Positions 52,218-60,152 are shown, counted from the first letter of the stretch. The stretch is 64,000 nt of DNA from Sulfurospirillum halorespirans DSM 13726 (GCF_001723605.1 NZ_CP017111.1:1488001-1552000); one strand, 5' to 3'. The notes: generated from the sequence alone by a model not told the origin. Translations and numbers: made by a program.

Positions 52218-52418
52218 ATGAATAATAAAGATGAAAAAATTTGTCCATTGTGTGGAGAACGTAATGCTTGTCAGGTTGGAACTTCAAATCAATGCTGGTG
52301 CCATACTATTAAAGTGCCACAGGATTTATTAGACAAAATACCGCAAGAGAAAAAAGGTAAAGCTTGTATTTGTTATTTGTGTATTAAAGAATATTTACAA
52401 CATCAAAAAATAAAATAG
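52218..52418 (+). CDS. Small cysteine-rich protein (CWC-type)
   Basis: A 66-residue protein with eight cysteines: CPLCGERNACQVG, then CWCHTIKVPQDLL and CICYLCIKEYL. The CPLCG...CWC pattern fits the cysteine-rich CWC family (Pfam PF14375-like), of unknown function. It is the second small cysteine-rich protein of the cobamide run and lies between cbiA and the siroheme-type dehydrogenase. It probably binds zinc or another metal. Confidence 0.75.
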   Translation: MNNKDEKICPLCGERNACQVGTSNQCWCHTIKVPQDLLDKIPQEKKGKACICYLCIKEYLQHQKIK

Positions 52419-52434
52419 TAGACTAGGACTAAAA

Positions 52435-53040
52435 ATGACATACATGCCTCTTTTATTTTCTCTGGAAGGAAAAAAAGTTTTGTTGATAGGTGCTGGTGCT
52501 ATTGGACAACGAAAATTGGAAAAACTTTTGAATTATACTAGCTCAATTACTATTATGACAAAAGAGTGTTCTCACTCAATGAAAAAAATCATACATGAAA
52601 ACAAGCTAATATTAATTACTAAAAGTTATGAACCAAATGATGTAAAAGACTATGATATTATCATAGCCACTATCGATAATCTTGATCTTCAAAAAAGCAT
52701 CTATCAAGAGGCTAAGAAGTACTCAAAGCTCTATAACTGTGTTGATTTCCCAGAATATTGTGATTTCATGTTTCCTTCTATTGTACAAAAAGGAGATTTA
52801 CAAATAGCGTTTTCAACAGGAGGGTATTCTCCTGGATTAGCAAAAGCGTTACGTGCGTTATTTGAGAGGATTATTCCTGATGCTGTAATTCCATTTTTAG
52901 AGGAAATGAAAGTGTTACGAAAAATGCATCCGAAAGGAGAAAATAGGCAAAAAATTTTTCATGATAAAGTTAATGTATTTGTAAAACAGCACTTTATAAT
53001 GCCTACTAATGGAGAAGATTTAAATGGCAAGACCCGTTAA
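52435..53040 (+). CDS. Precorrin-2 dehydrogenase/sirohydrochlorin ferrochelatase-like protein
   Basis: A 201-residue protein of the CysG N-terminal/Met8 family. NAD binding is at VLLIGAGAIGQRKLEKLLNY; ELIIATIDNL-type and YNCVDFPEYCDFMFPSIVQKGDLQIAFSTGGYSPGLAKALR blocks follow. It oxidises precorrin-2 to sirohydrochlorin, the substrate of CbiK. It lacks the methylase half, which is supplied by the CobA-HemD fusion. It overlaps the TetR gene by 17 bp. Confidence 0.9.
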   Translation: MTYMPLLFSLEGKKVLLIGAGAIGQRKLEKLLNYTSSITIMTKECSHSMKKIIHENKLILITKSYEPNDVKDYDIIIATIDNLDLQKSIYQEAKKYSKLYNCVDFPEYCDFMFPSIVQKGDLQIAFSTGGYSPGLAKALRALFERIIPDAVIPFLEEMKVLRKMHPKGENRQKIFHDKVNVFVKQHFIMPTNGEDLNGKTR

Positions 53041-53584
53041 ATACGATTTAATAAAAATACTTGATGATGCAATGGAACTTTTTTGGGAAAAAGGGTTTGA
53101 AAATGTATCAATTGTAGACTTGATTCTACATACAGGTATCAATCGAAGTACAATGTACTTTTTATTTTCAGATAAAGAGGCGTTATTTAAAGAAGCACTC
53201 CATCACTATTATGCAAAAAGAGCTTCAATGATGATAGGAATATTGCAAACGAATACCGGTAAAAAAGGTGTAGAACTATTTTTAGGTAAGTTCATTTTTC
53301 GTGAAGAATTTAGAGCTTGTCTTTTTAGCATCTGTATGGGAAAAGGCGACTTTATGCGAGAAGAAGTATTTGATGTTCCAAAGAAGTTTTTTTTAGATTT
53401 AAGACAGCAACTTGAAAAAAATTTAATGGATGCCTCTGCAAATGGTGAATTTAATGGTAATGCAAAAGCAATAGCACTTACCATCGTAACTATAGTTCAT
53501 GGCTTTAGCATTCATGGTAAATATAACCACCAAAAAGAAGATGGCGAATTAATTATACAAACCATACTAGCACTGCTCAAATAA
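53024..53584 (+). CDS. TetR-family transcriptional regulator
   Basis: A 186-residue regulator. The helix-turn-helix is AMELFWEKGFENVSIVDLILHTGINRSTMYFLFSDKEALFKEAL, cut here by domain: helix 1 to 3 lie at residues 12-55. The C-terminal ligand-binding part has one notable Cys pair region (FRACLFSICMGKGDF). It is the last gene of the cobamide run and overlaps the dehydrogenase gene. The target could be the cobamide or accessory genes, and the ligand a corrinoid or an organohalide. A different TetR relic lies near pceB. Confidence 0.87.
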   Translation: MARPVKYDLIKILDDAMELFWEKGFENVSIVDLILHTGINRSTMYFLFSDKEALFKEALHHYYAKRASMMIGILQTNTGKKGVELFLGKFIFREEFRACLFSICMGKGDFMREEVFDVPKKFFLDLRQQLEKNLMDASANGEFNGNAKAIALTIVTIVHGFSIHGKYNHQKEDGELIIQTILALLK

Positions 53585-53658
53585 TCACACAACTCCTAAC
53601 TAAGTTTAAATTATCTTAAATAGTATTTTGGAACAAATATTCCAGAATACGTGATTAT

Positions 53659-53685
53659 CTACTTTTACTCCACAAGTTACCTATA
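53659..53685 (+). promoter_or_regulatory. PCE response-regulator site upstream of the iron-sulfur flavoprotein gene
   Basis: CTACT (53659-53663) and CTATA (53681-53685) lie 22 bp apart (17-bp spacer). The unit between them reads CCACAAGTTAC, close to the CTATAAGTTAC unit at 27892. The gene begins 45 bp after the last box. Confidence 0.6.
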
Positions 53686-53729
53686 TATTTTCATTATAAT
53701 CTTCAAATATAACAAAGAAGGAAGAACAA

Positions 53730-54380
53730 ATGAAAGTTTTAGGAGTATCCGGCTCACCGATTAAAAATAGTAATAGTGATCGTGCTTTGCAAGCTGTGCT
53801 CGACGCAATTGGATTGGAATCAGAATTTATTAAATTATCAGACTATACCGTTGGACCATGCAACGCCTGTTTGGGATGCGTGACAACGAATCGTTGCGTT
53901 ATAAAGGATGATGGAAATACATTGTGCGATAAAGTTAAAGAAGCGGATGTTCTAGTGGTATCAGGATTTACTCCCTATTCAACATTAGATTCAAGAACAA
54001 AAGCCTTTATGGAGCGGCTCTACCCTTTGCGCCACAACAATGGATATTTGGCCGGTAAACTCGGTGCTGCTGTTATTACTTCGTGCGTAACTGCACCAAG
54101 TGAAATGTTGCCTCCTGCTGCACAATTGGGTGCAAATGCTATTCATTATTTTATGATGGAAGAAGGAATGAACTTTGTAGGATCACTTCTAGTCCACGGT
54201 AATGTCCCTTGTGTTAAGTGTGGGAATGGCGATGTATGTCAAATGTCTGGATTTAAAATGCTCTATGGTGCTGAGGCTACGGTTGATTCTGTGGGTATTC
54301 ATGCGTTTGAAAATCAACTAGAAATCATACAACAAGCAAAAGATTTGGGAAAAAAACTACGAGAATCATTAGTATTTTAA
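53730..54380 (+). CDS. Iron-sulfur flavoprotein (Isf/NADPH-dependent FMN reductase family)
   Basis: A 216-residue flavodoxin-like protein. FMN binding is indicated by GVSGSPIKNSNSDRALQAV. The compact cysteine motif CNACLGCVTTNRC (CX2CX2CX5C) is that of the archaeal and bacterial Isf family, which holds a 4Fe-4S cluster near FMN. A second cysteine pair, CVKCGNGDVC, lies near residue 160. It would move electrons between ferredoxin-type donors and a low-potential acceptor. The regulator site upstream places it in the PCE regulon. Confidence 0.82.
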   Translation: MKVLGVSGSPIKNSNSDRALQAVLDAIGLESEFIKLSDYTVGPCNACLGCVTTNRCVIKDDGNTLCDKVKEADVLVVSGFTPYSTLDSRTKAFMERLYPLRHNNGYLAGKLGAAVITSCVTAPSEMLPPAAQLGANAIHYFMMEEGMNFVGSLLVHGNVPCVKCGNGDVCQMSGFKMLYGAEATVDSVGIHAFENQLEIIQQAKDLGKKLRESLVF

Positions 54381-54390
54381 AGGATTATAT

Positions 54391-54810
54391 ATGGATAACA
54401 TTACATTTTTAAAGAGAGGATTTTTTGAAAGAGTTTCAGGAAAACCTGCAACACATGAGCCTAAAGATAGTAGTTGTTGGGGATATTTAGATGGGAAAAT
54501 TTGTATTGACCTAAATAAGGCTGATGAATTAAAAATACGTGGTGGTGCAGTTCGTCTTGAAGGGAAAAGCCTTCCTTTAAGAGTGTTGGTAATACAGAGT
54601 AAAAGTGGAGAATACAAAGCATATCAAAATAAATGTACACATATGGGAAGGCGGTTAGATTTAGTGCCTGGTACGGATACAGTGCAATGCTGTAGCTTGA
54701 ATAAAGCGACCTTTGATCTTTATGGAAATAAACTTTATGGTCCTGTTTCAAAATCTATCAAGTGTTATACTGTGATAAAGGAGGATGACAATCTTATAAT
54801 TTCAATTTAA
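54391..54810 (+). CDS. Rieske-like protein with one altered cluster ligand
   Basis: A 139-residue protein with a Rieske fold. The first ligand pair is normal (KCTHMGRRLDLVPG). The second reads CCSLNKATFDLYGNKLYGP, where family members have C-x-x-H; Asn104 (codon 54700-54702, AAT) replaces the His (CAT would need one change). A standard 2Fe-2S Rieske cluster therefore may not form, or may be bound with another residue. It follows the iron-sulfur flavoprotein gene by 10 bp and probably acts with it. Confidence 0.75.
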   Translation: MDNITFLKRGFFERVSGKPATHEPKDSSCWGYLDGKICIDLNKADELKIRGGAVRLEGKSLPLRVLVIQSKSGEYKAYQNKCTHMGRRLDLVPGTDTVQCCSLNKATFDLYGNKLYGPVSKSIKCYTVIKEDDNLIISI

Positions 54811-54888
54811 AATCATTACTTTAGGCGTAGGTGGACGGTGTATAAAACTTGTCTCAAAATGATAAAAAAATTAAAAAAGGAAAATAGT

Positions 54889-55287
54889 ATGATCACAATA
54901 CCAGATAATGTAGCAACTTTGCTCAATGACGACGGAGCATCAAAAGTTTTAACAACAGTAGCTGAAGACGGTGTACCACACTCTATTGTTGTAGGCAGCA
55001 TCATGGCGCCAGATAGTCAAACAATTTGTGCAGCTGAAATATTGATGAAAAAAACTGCTAAAAATCTAGAGACCAATAAAAACATCGCAGTTTTATGTCT
55101 TAAAGGAACAGAGTCTTATCTTGTAAACGCTACTGTCGTTGAAAGACAAACTGAGGGCGAGTTATTTGAGAGCGTAGCTGCGCAAATGAAAAAAGCAGGA
55201 TTACCAATGAGTGCTTTATGGATATTTAAACCAACAGCTATATTTGATCAAAGTGCCGGAGAAAATGCTGGTACACAAATCGCATAA
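54889..55287 (+). CDS. Pyridoxamine 5-phosphate oxidase-like flavin-binding protein
   Basis: A 132-residue protein starting at 54889 (MITIPDNVATLLN), with AAAGGAAAA upstream. The split-barrel pattern SKVLTTVAEDGVPHSIVVGSIM, then TAKNLETNKNIAVLCLKG, is typical of small PNPOx-like proteins that bind FMN, F420 or heme. The last residues are SAGENAGTQIA. It is the third gene of the accessory group. Confidence 0.78.
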   Translation: MITIPDNVATLLNDDGASKVLTTVAEDGVPHSIVVGSIMAPDSQTICAAEILMKKTAKNLETNKNIAVLCLKGTESYLVNATVVERQTEGELFESVAAQMKKAGLPMSALWIFKPTAIFDQSAGENAGTQIA

Positions 55288-55309
55288 TCAATACAATAAA
55301 TTTTAGAGG

Positions 55310-55678
55310 ATGTATACTATGAGTTCATTTCAAATTGATTTTTTAGGTATGTCAATTATGAATAATACACCTGGTCACTTTTTTCTTTCAGGGATAATGA
55401 TAGGTTTATTCGTTTGGGCAACATTTTTTGCAAATGAAGAGCAAAAAGTAAAAGCAGTAAAAATAATGAAAGTTTGGTTTGCTTTGGTCTTGTTATCTGG
55501 ATGTTACGTGTGGACGCTTGTTCCTTTTAGCATTCCATTACTCATCAAAAGCGTTGGTGGAATATTCTTGTTTTGGTTTATGCTACAAATTGTTAAAGAT
55601 CCAACAAGTAAACCATTTTGGGGTCTTGCTGTGCTTACAACAATTGTCGGTCTAGGGTTAGCATTCACTGTTATTTAA
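55310..55678 (+). CDS. Small membrane protein of the accessory group
   Basis: A 122-residue protein with four hydrophobic helices (HFFLSGIMIGLFVWATFFA, VWFALVLLSGCYVWTLVPF, LIKSVGGIFLFWFMLQIV and FWGLAVLTTIVGLGLAFTVI). A histidine lies at the start of the first helix. No known family is recognised. A ribosome site TAGAGGATG is present. It may anchor or feed electrons to the Isf/Rieske-like proteins encoded upstream; this is a guess from position. Confidence 0.65.
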   Translation: MYTMSSFQIDFLGMSIMNNTPGHFFLSGIMIGLFVWATFFANEEQKVKAVKIMKVWFALVLLSGCYVWTLVPFSIPLLIKSVGGIFLFWFMLQIVKDPTSKPFWGLAVLTTIVGLGLAFTVI

Positions 55679-55762
55679 AGCACAGAAAATTTATAATAAA
55701 AGAGTTTCCCTATAATTTTATATTGAAGCTATAAACCTTTCATCTTTTCATAAACGAAGAGT

Positions 55763-55791
55763 GAGACTATCGATTTAAAATAGATAGTCTC
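55763..55791 (+). terminator. Terminator after the accessory genes
   Basis: GAGACTATC (55763-55771) pairs with GATAGTCTC (55783-55791) across an 11-base loop and is followed by TTTAAA. It closes the dehalogenation region just before the island. Confidence 0.65.
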
Positions 55792-55893
55792 TTTAAATAA
55801 TCTTAAGGTATTGTCTTTTGTCATACGAATAGCAATATTAAACGTATTATTAAAAACATATGCTTAATTTAGGATTTAGTGTAAATTTATCAT

Positions 55894-56380
55894 TTATAAA
55901 ATTGAACTTCGTCTGCTATTTGGTTCTTTTTTTACGTGTTTGTCGTGAGTTTTAGCCCTTTTTTCATTTAAAATTTTCATCATTTCCTCATGAAAAATAA
56001 AGTGATCTTTGTTGGCTTTATTTTTGAGGCGCTCTTCAATCAAAGGGGGCAAGCTCTTTAGCCTCTTCTTTGTCATAACACTCTTGTAATATCTTATACT
56101 CCGCATAAGGCAGTAAAACACATTGAGGAATTTCTTTTTCATCGGTGATAATCACACTTTGAATTTTATACGAAGCCACTTTGTCTAAGATTGTCCATAG
56201 ATGTCGTTCAAACTTGACACGGGTGGTGGTGAGAAACATAACATAATCCAGTAATGCCTTTTCTTCCTGACGGCGTTGTGCACGCTGTTTGGATTCCTCT
56301 TTTTCAATCTTGTATAACCAGTAGGCTACAGCCATCATAAATAGGCATATAATCGCTTTCCCTAGTGTTGTTTCACCCAT
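55894..56380 (-). pseudogene. Membrane-anchored Phd/YefM-like protein, probably frameshifted
   Basis: The first part (56380 down to 56036, 114 residues, MGETTLGKAIICLF) has one membrane helix, a Lys/Arg/Glu-rich stretch and a segment like Phd/YefM antitoxins (IPQCVLLPYAEYKILQECYD). It ends EAKELAPFD. The next frame continues plausibly as LIEERLKNKANKDHFIFHEE to a stop at 55894. Removing one C of the five-C run (plus-strand G at 56045-56049) joins them as KELAPLIEERLKNK. So it is either a frameshift mutation or a homopolymer error. AAGGAGAAG precedes the ATG. Confidence 0.5.
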
Positions 56381-56463
56381 TATTTCTTCTCCTTTATTTG
56401 CCTTAAATAATAGACCCATAGAGCCAACGCGGTTACGAATATCATTGTTGGTGTTATTTCCAT
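56380..56463 (-). CDS. Tiny single-helix membrane protein, 27 aa
   Basis: A 27-codon frame with ribosome site AGGAG encodes MEITPTMIFVTALALWVYYL and a Lys-rich end. Its stop overlaps the start of the next gene by one base (TAATG). The strong ribosome site and the coupling support a real gene, too short for most gene finders. Confidence 0.5.
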   Translation of the reverse strand: MEITPTMIFVTALALWVYYLRQIKEKK

Positions 56464-56473
56464 TATATTTCTC

Positions 56474-56842
56474 CTATTTTCTCCATGCCGAAAAAAGCCA
56501 TCGAGTGCTTTTACGTATCGTTTGTATCAGCTGCATCTGTTGAAGGATGCGTTTTGCGGTGAAATAATCCCATAAGAGCCAAGCAAGTACCATGACCACC
56601 AAAGCAGCATAGATTGAAACAAAGCAGAGCATGTATAAGGCAACTGCATAGATTCCTGCTACAAGAGTGGCAAAAGGGTATTTAAACACCTTCACATCCC
56701 AAATCCTAACAGCCCAATACCATCCTAACCAATAAGCAGGTATCAGGATTATCATTACAAGTATGAGTCCTAGAATAAGTGCGATACCACCTCCTGCTTC
56801 TTCATTGTTAATACACCACTGTGGTCCATAATTATCGGACAT
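56474..56842 (-). CDS. Membrane protein of unknown function, 122 aa
   Basis: A 122-residue protein with two clear hydrophobic regions (GGGIALILGLILVMIILIPAYWLGW and TLVAGIYAVALYMLCFVSIYAALVVMVLAWLLW) and a basic C-terminal tail. A good ribosome site (AAGGAGAAAAAG) lies before the ATG. I know no family. It belongs to the minus-strand operon of small membrane proteins. Confidence 0.6.
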   Translation of the reverse strand: MSDNYGPQWCINNEEAGGGIALILGLILVMIILIPAYWLGWYWAVRIWDVKVFKYPFATLVAGIYAVALYMLCFVSIYAALVVMVLAWLLWDYFTAKRILQQMQLIQTIRKSTRWLFSAWRK

Positions 56843-56857
56843 AGCTTTTTCTCCTTC

Positions 56858-57043
56858 TTAAAATAAACGATCCAGCCATTTCTTCACCCAAGGATGATGA
56901 CCAAATAGCACAAGCCCTAAAGCAACTATGCCTAAGAACACACAATAGAGTAAAAAGACAACCATCTCTGTTTTCATCCCTGGTTCATAGAGCACGTAAG
57001 AGCCCAAAAACAAGAACAGTGCTAGTGCACTGTTGTTAAACAT
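56858..57043 (-). CDS. Small membrane protein, 61 aa
   Basis: Two helices (ALALFLFLGSYVLYEPG and MVVFLLYCVFLGIVALGLVLFG) and a short basic tail (HHPWVKKWLDRLF). The start overlaps the stop of the gene before it by one base (TAATG). Function unknown. Confidence 0.6.
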   Translation of the reverse strand: MFNNSALALFLFLGSYVLYEPGMKTEMVVFLLYCVFLGIVALGLVLFGHHPWVKKWLDRLF

Positions 57044-57240
57044 TAAGACTCCTCTTTTAGTGCTTGAATGGGATGGCTATCAGCAGCCACTAAACGCCTA
57101 AACTCTTTAAGCGCACTCTGTAGCATTAAGTCCTCTTTAGCTTCTCTTTGTTCATGATAGTTAGAGGAGATAAAAAGTATCCAGAAAATAAAGAGAGCTG
57201 GCCACACTAGCGCAAGGGTAGGGAAATCAAAGCAGCTCAT
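57043..57240 (-). CDS. Small membrane protein, 65 aa
   Basis: One N-terminal helix (TLALVWPALFIFWILFI) and a soluble helical tail (KEDLMLQSALKEFRRLV). The tail resembles that of the next protein up the operon (EDVLLAKTIARKLYESL), so the two may be paralogs forming a pair. It overlaps the preceding gene by 4 bp. Confidence 0.6.
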   Translation of the reverse strand: MSCFDFPTLALVWPALFIFWILFISSNYHEQREAKEDLMLQSALKEFRRLVAADSHPIQALKEES

Positions 57241-57434
57241 ATCTTTTTCTCCTCTTTAAGACTTTCATAAAGTTTTCGGGCTATGGTTTTAGCCAATAGA
57301 ACATCTTCAATATGTGCTTGCCTTCTCTCTAAGCGGTGTAATATCCCGTATACAATAGCGCCAATACTGATTCCCACGATAATGGTGATTAGAAACGGTG
57401 TGTTAACACAGATGAGATGGTTTAAATCCATCAT
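57237..57434 (-). CDS. Small membrane protein, 65 aa, first gene of the island operon
   Basis: One helix (FLITIIVGISIGAIVYGIL) followed by HRLERRQAHIEDVLLAKTIARK and a Lys/Glu end. A strong ribosome site (AAAAAAGGAGAAAGC) precedes it. It is the first of about six tightly linked genes read leftward. Function unknown. Confidence 0.6.
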   Translation of the reverse strand: MMDLNHLICVNTPFLITIIVGISIGAIVYGILHRLERRQAHIEDVLLAKTIARKLYESLKEEKKI

Positions 57435-57851
57435 GCTTTCTCCTTTTTTTAGGCATAGTTTTATCCTTGTTTTTTTTCTAAAAACCTGTTTTTTTAGACA
57501 GAACTAGGGTAGGGTGGTTTTTACATAATGCTCAAATGGTTAGGAAATATTCCCTTAAAGAATAAGGGCTAAGAAGGCAGTGATCCACGAGGGAGATGCG
57601 AAAAGAAAAAAGCTTGGTATCTAAAAAGCACCATGGTTTTACAAATGAACTTGATGGTTAAACACATGGTCTTTTACTCCTTTTTTCTTTTTTTACACAT
57701 CATATTATAATCCTAAAATAATGCAAAGTCAAGCGGGTAAATGCCGATAGAATAGGGCTTAGATGCATTGTTGAGCGCTTTGATTTTTGAATAATTTTAG
57801 CTATAATGGCGCACGCACGCACTCCTGCTAAGAGAAATTTAAGCTCTTTTT
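57435..57851. other. Noncoding stretch of the island
   Basis: About 420 bp hold no gene I can support. It contains T-rich runs just upstream of the small membrane protein operon, where its promoter should lie, and the downstream end of the zinc-ribbon protein gene transcription unit. Confidence 0.4.
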
Positions 57852-58151
57852 TCATTTTTTCAAAAGGGTATCATTTAAATTCTCTTGTTTTTTATCACCT
57901 AAATCGTAAGAGGGTGTTATAACACTATGATAAAGCCCATGGCTTTTTACCCAATCGTATAAACACTTTTCACAAATATCCATGTTGAGTCTACTTATAT
58001 CTTCCAATAAGGCACCGTCATACCCAAAGGTATGCTCACTGTGTATCAACTCTTTATGCAAGCTATTACTTTCATAATGTTCACCACAGACATCACACCG
58101 TATTTGGTTTAAGACATCCACTTCTTGTAACTCTTTTTTAAAATAATGCAT
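57852..58151 (-). CDS. Zinc-ribbon-like small protein, 99 aa
   Basis: Two CxxC pairs (IRCDVCGEHYES and DICEKCLYDWVK) predict one zinc site in a soluble protein. AAGAAGAGCTC precedes the ATG. It follows a 34-residue gene by 12 bp. I know no function; such proteins are common on plasmids and islands. Confidence 0.6.
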   Translation of the reverse strand: MHYFKKELQEVDVLNQIRCDVCGEHYESNSLHKELIHSEHTFGYDGALLEDISRLNMDICEKCLYDWVKSHGLYHSVITPSYDLGDKKQENLNDTLLKK

Positions 58152-58163
58152 GAGCTCTTCTTG

Positions 58164-58268
58164 CTACAGAGCATGCACAAGATGCACAATAAACTCAACA
58201 CTAATGACAAACAGTGCATAATGATGCTCTCTAGTAATCAGTTTTCGCTCGTTTATTTTTTGTTTCAT
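58164..58268 (-). CDS. Short protein, 34 aa
   Basis: A 34-codon frame with an ideal ribosome site (AAGGAG, 8 bp before ATG) encodes a basic start (MKQKINERKLITREHHY) and a hydrophobic end (ALFVISVEFIVHLVHAL). It lies directly before the zinc-ribbon gene and probably shares its mRNA. Confidence 0.45.
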   Translation of the reverse strand: MKQKINERKLITREHHYALFVISVEFIVHLVHAL

Positions 58269-58415
58269 GTTCGTATTCTCCTTGTGTTTTAGTACAGTAA
58301 TTATAAAATAAATTCGAAAAAAATACAAGAGCCTAAATATTTAAATAAATACAAAGAATAATTATAATATAATTATATAAGCATAAAAAGCACTAAAAGT
58401 CAAGCAAGGAAAACC

Positions 58416-58634
58416 ATGGAGCGAGAAAAACTCAATACACTTTTTAAACACGCAGGCCTCAGTAAAAAAGAGTTTGCTCAAAAGCTATCAATGAATTACC
58501 AAAGTGTTAACCAATGGGAATCTACCCAAAACGCTCCTTTATGGGTATGGTCTTGGTTAGAGAACTATGCTAAAGCGAGAAAGTTTGATGAAATGATGGC
58601 ATTAGGGAAAAGTATGGAGGAGGGTAAGCGATAG
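58416..58634 (+). CDS. Small helix-turn-helix regulator, 72 aa
   Basis: A Cro/XRE-type helix-turn-helix: LFKHAGLSKKEFAQKLSMN (helices 1-2) and YQSVNQWESTQ (recognition helix). The remainder is a short helix with no ligand domain. AAGGAAAACC precedes the ATG. It is divergent from the 34-residue gene with about 150 bp between them, a typical place for autoregulation. Confidence 0.75.
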   Translation: MEREKLNTLFKHAGLSKKEFAQKLSMNYQSVNQWESTQNAPLWVWSWLENYAKARKFDEMMALGKSMEEGKR

Positions 58635-59532
58635 ATTTCTTTATTGCTCGTCGTCTGTCAATAATACTATTAAAGCTTTTTATAGAACACAAAATCCCAT
58701 ATTAATGCAAAATGCTTTGATGCTTTAAAAGCTGAAGCGAATAGTTATAAAGAATATTCATTTATAGTAAAAACATTATTGAAAAACAAAGAAATTCTAT
58801 AACAAAACCTAGCAGTGAACGCATGGCGTCACTGAAGTAAAACATTAAATGATAAAACTACTATCACATCATAAAAAATCATAACTCTCCTTATGTTGTA
58901 TTAACTACACTCTGCGGTTGTAGTGACCGAAAACTCAGTTGAATATAGTCTGCACTTTTATAGCATTGCATCGTGCTTGATAGAAGCTTTCTATCCCCTT
59001 TGAGAGCGAAGGTTGGCGCGTTATGTAACGTAATGTACATAAATGATACGCGTGTAGGCTATGCGCGTAACACCTAATAGCTAATTTGTAGCTATATAAC
59101 AAGAATAGTAAAATAATAAGATAGTGAAAGTATAGCATGTAAATAAGTCTCTCTTTGCCTTTTTACCGTTTTGGTATAGAAATAAAAATGCGTTTATAAA
59201 GATAATAAATGCTTATTGGCGGGCTTTAAAACAAAAAAAATACAATCACAATTTATAATTATTCAATACTAAAATTCAATTATTTTTTCAACGTTTTATA
59301 TCGATTGAACATGCTATTACAAAAATATTATTAAATATATCAGTAAGAAGACTAAGTACTATATCTTAAAACAAACAATGCAAAAGTAAAATAAAAATTA
59401 CAAAATTCAATTTGGAGTATTTTAAATTTGCAAGTAAAAAAAGTTTTTTGACTTTATAATAACTATCAATATGACATTGAGTATCTTAATAATACAATGT
59501 AAGTAAATATATTTATCAGGAATAGGTACAGT
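58635..59532. other. Degraded noncoding stretch of the island
   Basis: About 900 AT-rich bp without a supportable gene. A short open piece around 58690-58800 (NAKCFDALKAEANSYKEYSF) may be a fragment of a lost gene. The rest has stops in all frames and no recognisable RNA gene. Confidence 0.4.
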
Positions 59533-60041
59533 GAACTTTGTACGAGTGCCGATGAACTTCAAGGCAGAATGGATGCAAGTGAGTATAAAAATTATATATT
59601 TACTTTACTATTTTAAAATATTCACAGATAAAAAAAGATGATGCAAGCAGTTTAATAGAAGTGCCAGAAAGTGCAAGTTTTATGATATGGAAAAGCTTGT
59701 AGTTGACAAGATCAACAAAATCATCTCAGCTCTTGCAGAAGCAAATAACTTAAAATGTGTCATCGATAAAGCTGATTTTAATGACAAAACTAAGCTTGGC
59801 GATTGCAAGAACTCTATCAAAATATTTAACAATCTTGAGCTTGATGGCAACACCGCAGAAGGCAATGATATACTTGGTAATACGCTACTTTGCAACAGAA
59901 TGTGGCAAAAGTAAAAGACAGTTTTATAGACCATCTGAAGTCTCCAATATTATATCGCAAATTATCGTCATAAAGAAAAATACCACTCAAAATCAAACGA
60001 TTTATAAAACAAAACATGTGGAAGTGTGTCGCTCTTTTTAA
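59533..60041 (+). pseudogene. hsdM: Relic of a type I restriction-modification methyltransferase (HsdM), N-terminal part
   Basis: Pieces in different frames line up with HsdM: ELCTSADELQGRMDASEYKN then YIFTLLF, MEKLVVDKINKIISALAEAN, then DGNTAEGNDILGN, and finally ATECGKSKRQFYRPSEVSNI and ISQIIVIKKNTTQNQTIY. Stops and frame changes separate them. The NPPY-type catalytic motif and the whole C-terminal part are missing. It is a dead remnant. Confidence 0.75.
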
Positions 60042-60152
60042 AAGCCTTTTCTAATTCTTTTAAATTTAAGTTTATTTTAACATTCCTATGAGACATTGGT
60101 TAGTTCTTTTATCTAAAATACTATTGATAAAATTTATTTAAAGGAACTTACC

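Noticed and set aside
58920..59120. Inverted repeat around GGCGCGTTATG and GCGCGTAACACC as an attachment site or origin
   Set aside because: The arms match only in part, and no repeat at the other island end was found.
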